Virus record (IMG/VR): IMGVR_UViG_3300031227_000001
Span: 1-64,000 of that record
DNA: 64,000 bases
Strand: one strand, 5' to 3'
Origin: a virus
In this document: positions 63,942 to 64,000 of the stretch, piece by piece
Numbering within the stretch: the stretch's first letter is position 1
How the letters are laid out: each line of letters begins with the position of its first letter
The notes under the pieces: model-generated
What the model saw: only the letters and a program-made list of their open reading frames with translations
Told to the model about the DNA's origin: nothing
The model's database searches: none
Position numbers and translations under genes: made by a program

Positions 63942-64000
63942 GGAATGGGACGAACTATCTGATAAAGACAAGGCTCGCATGATAGCCTTTGACAACATTG
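63907..64000 (+). CDS. Second tail chaperone (T-like), cut by window edge
   Basis: ATG 63907 in the other frame opens MRTAKAWNRTPEEWDELSDK then DKARMIAFDNI to the edge. TPEEWDxLS is typical of T-like chaperones. It can be reached by a +1 slip on GGGG (63903-63906) or by reinitiation after AGGAG at 63895. Confidence 0.65.
   Translation, partial: MRTAKAWNRTPEEWDELSDKDKARMIAFDNI

Overview
The window reads as most of the genome of a tailed double-stranded DNA phage with a long non-contractile (siphovirus-like) tail. Every convincing protein-coding gene is on the + strand, genes overlap or abut, and the virion genes follow the usual order. The late region starts at about 43.4 kb (terminase, portal, minor head protein, protease/scaffold, capsid, tail completion, tail tube, tail chaperones) and runs off the right edge. 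The left edge opens inside the tape-measure gene, so the two edges fit a circular or circularly permuted genome from which only part of the tape-measure gene is missing. Neither an integrase nor a DNA polymerase is seen. The host is probably a Chloroflexota bacterium (inference): a secreted protein at 3.6 kb carries a dockerin pair of the style common there, and a lipoprotein at 9 kb has a long Thr/Pro-rich linker.

1-12.3 kb: tape-measure C-terminus, tail-tip proteins, jelly-roll-like protein, repeat-rich fibre, a lipid-anchored glycosidase-like protein, XhlA-like protein, calcineurin-like phosphatase and holin. 12.3-23.8 kb: small early genes in tight operons, driven by at least two nearly identical promoters whose spacer holds an operator-like palindrome; the region includes a Rad52-like annealing protein, HTH proteins, a deoxyribosyltransferase-like protein and a PAPS-reductase-like protein. 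23.8-36.4 kb: four transcription units, each starting with a consensus promoter followed at once by a structured leader RNA; they encode SSB, a SNF2-type helicase, two DNA methyltransferases, HNH nuclease, replication initiator, helicase loader, a PD-(D/E)XK nuclease and many small proteins. 36.6-39.1 kb: a RAMP-like-motif protein, arrays of GGCNN pentamers, an HNH protein, tRNA-Thr and about 0.8 kb rich in RNA structure. 39.1-43.3 kb: small proteins, HNH, ParB-like protein, cytosine-C5 methyltransferase, DUF4417 protein.

Replication is probably host-dependent: the phage supplies initiator, loader, SSB, annealing protein and helicase, while its three methyltransferases and the ParB-like and PAPS-reductase-like proteins suggest DNA modification. 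The most unusual content is RNA and DNA structure rather than protein: (i) four leader RNAs with the helix order A-B-C-A'-B'-C' (or a variant), unrelated in sequence but conserved in pairing and each beginning at the predicted +1 nucleotide; (ii) a block of cloverleaf-like and hairpin modules at 38.3-39.1 kb with covarying stems; (iii) an 18-bp palindrome repeated nine times, often at stop/start junctions; (iv) GGCNN arrays. All assignments are from reading the sequence; no database search was run.
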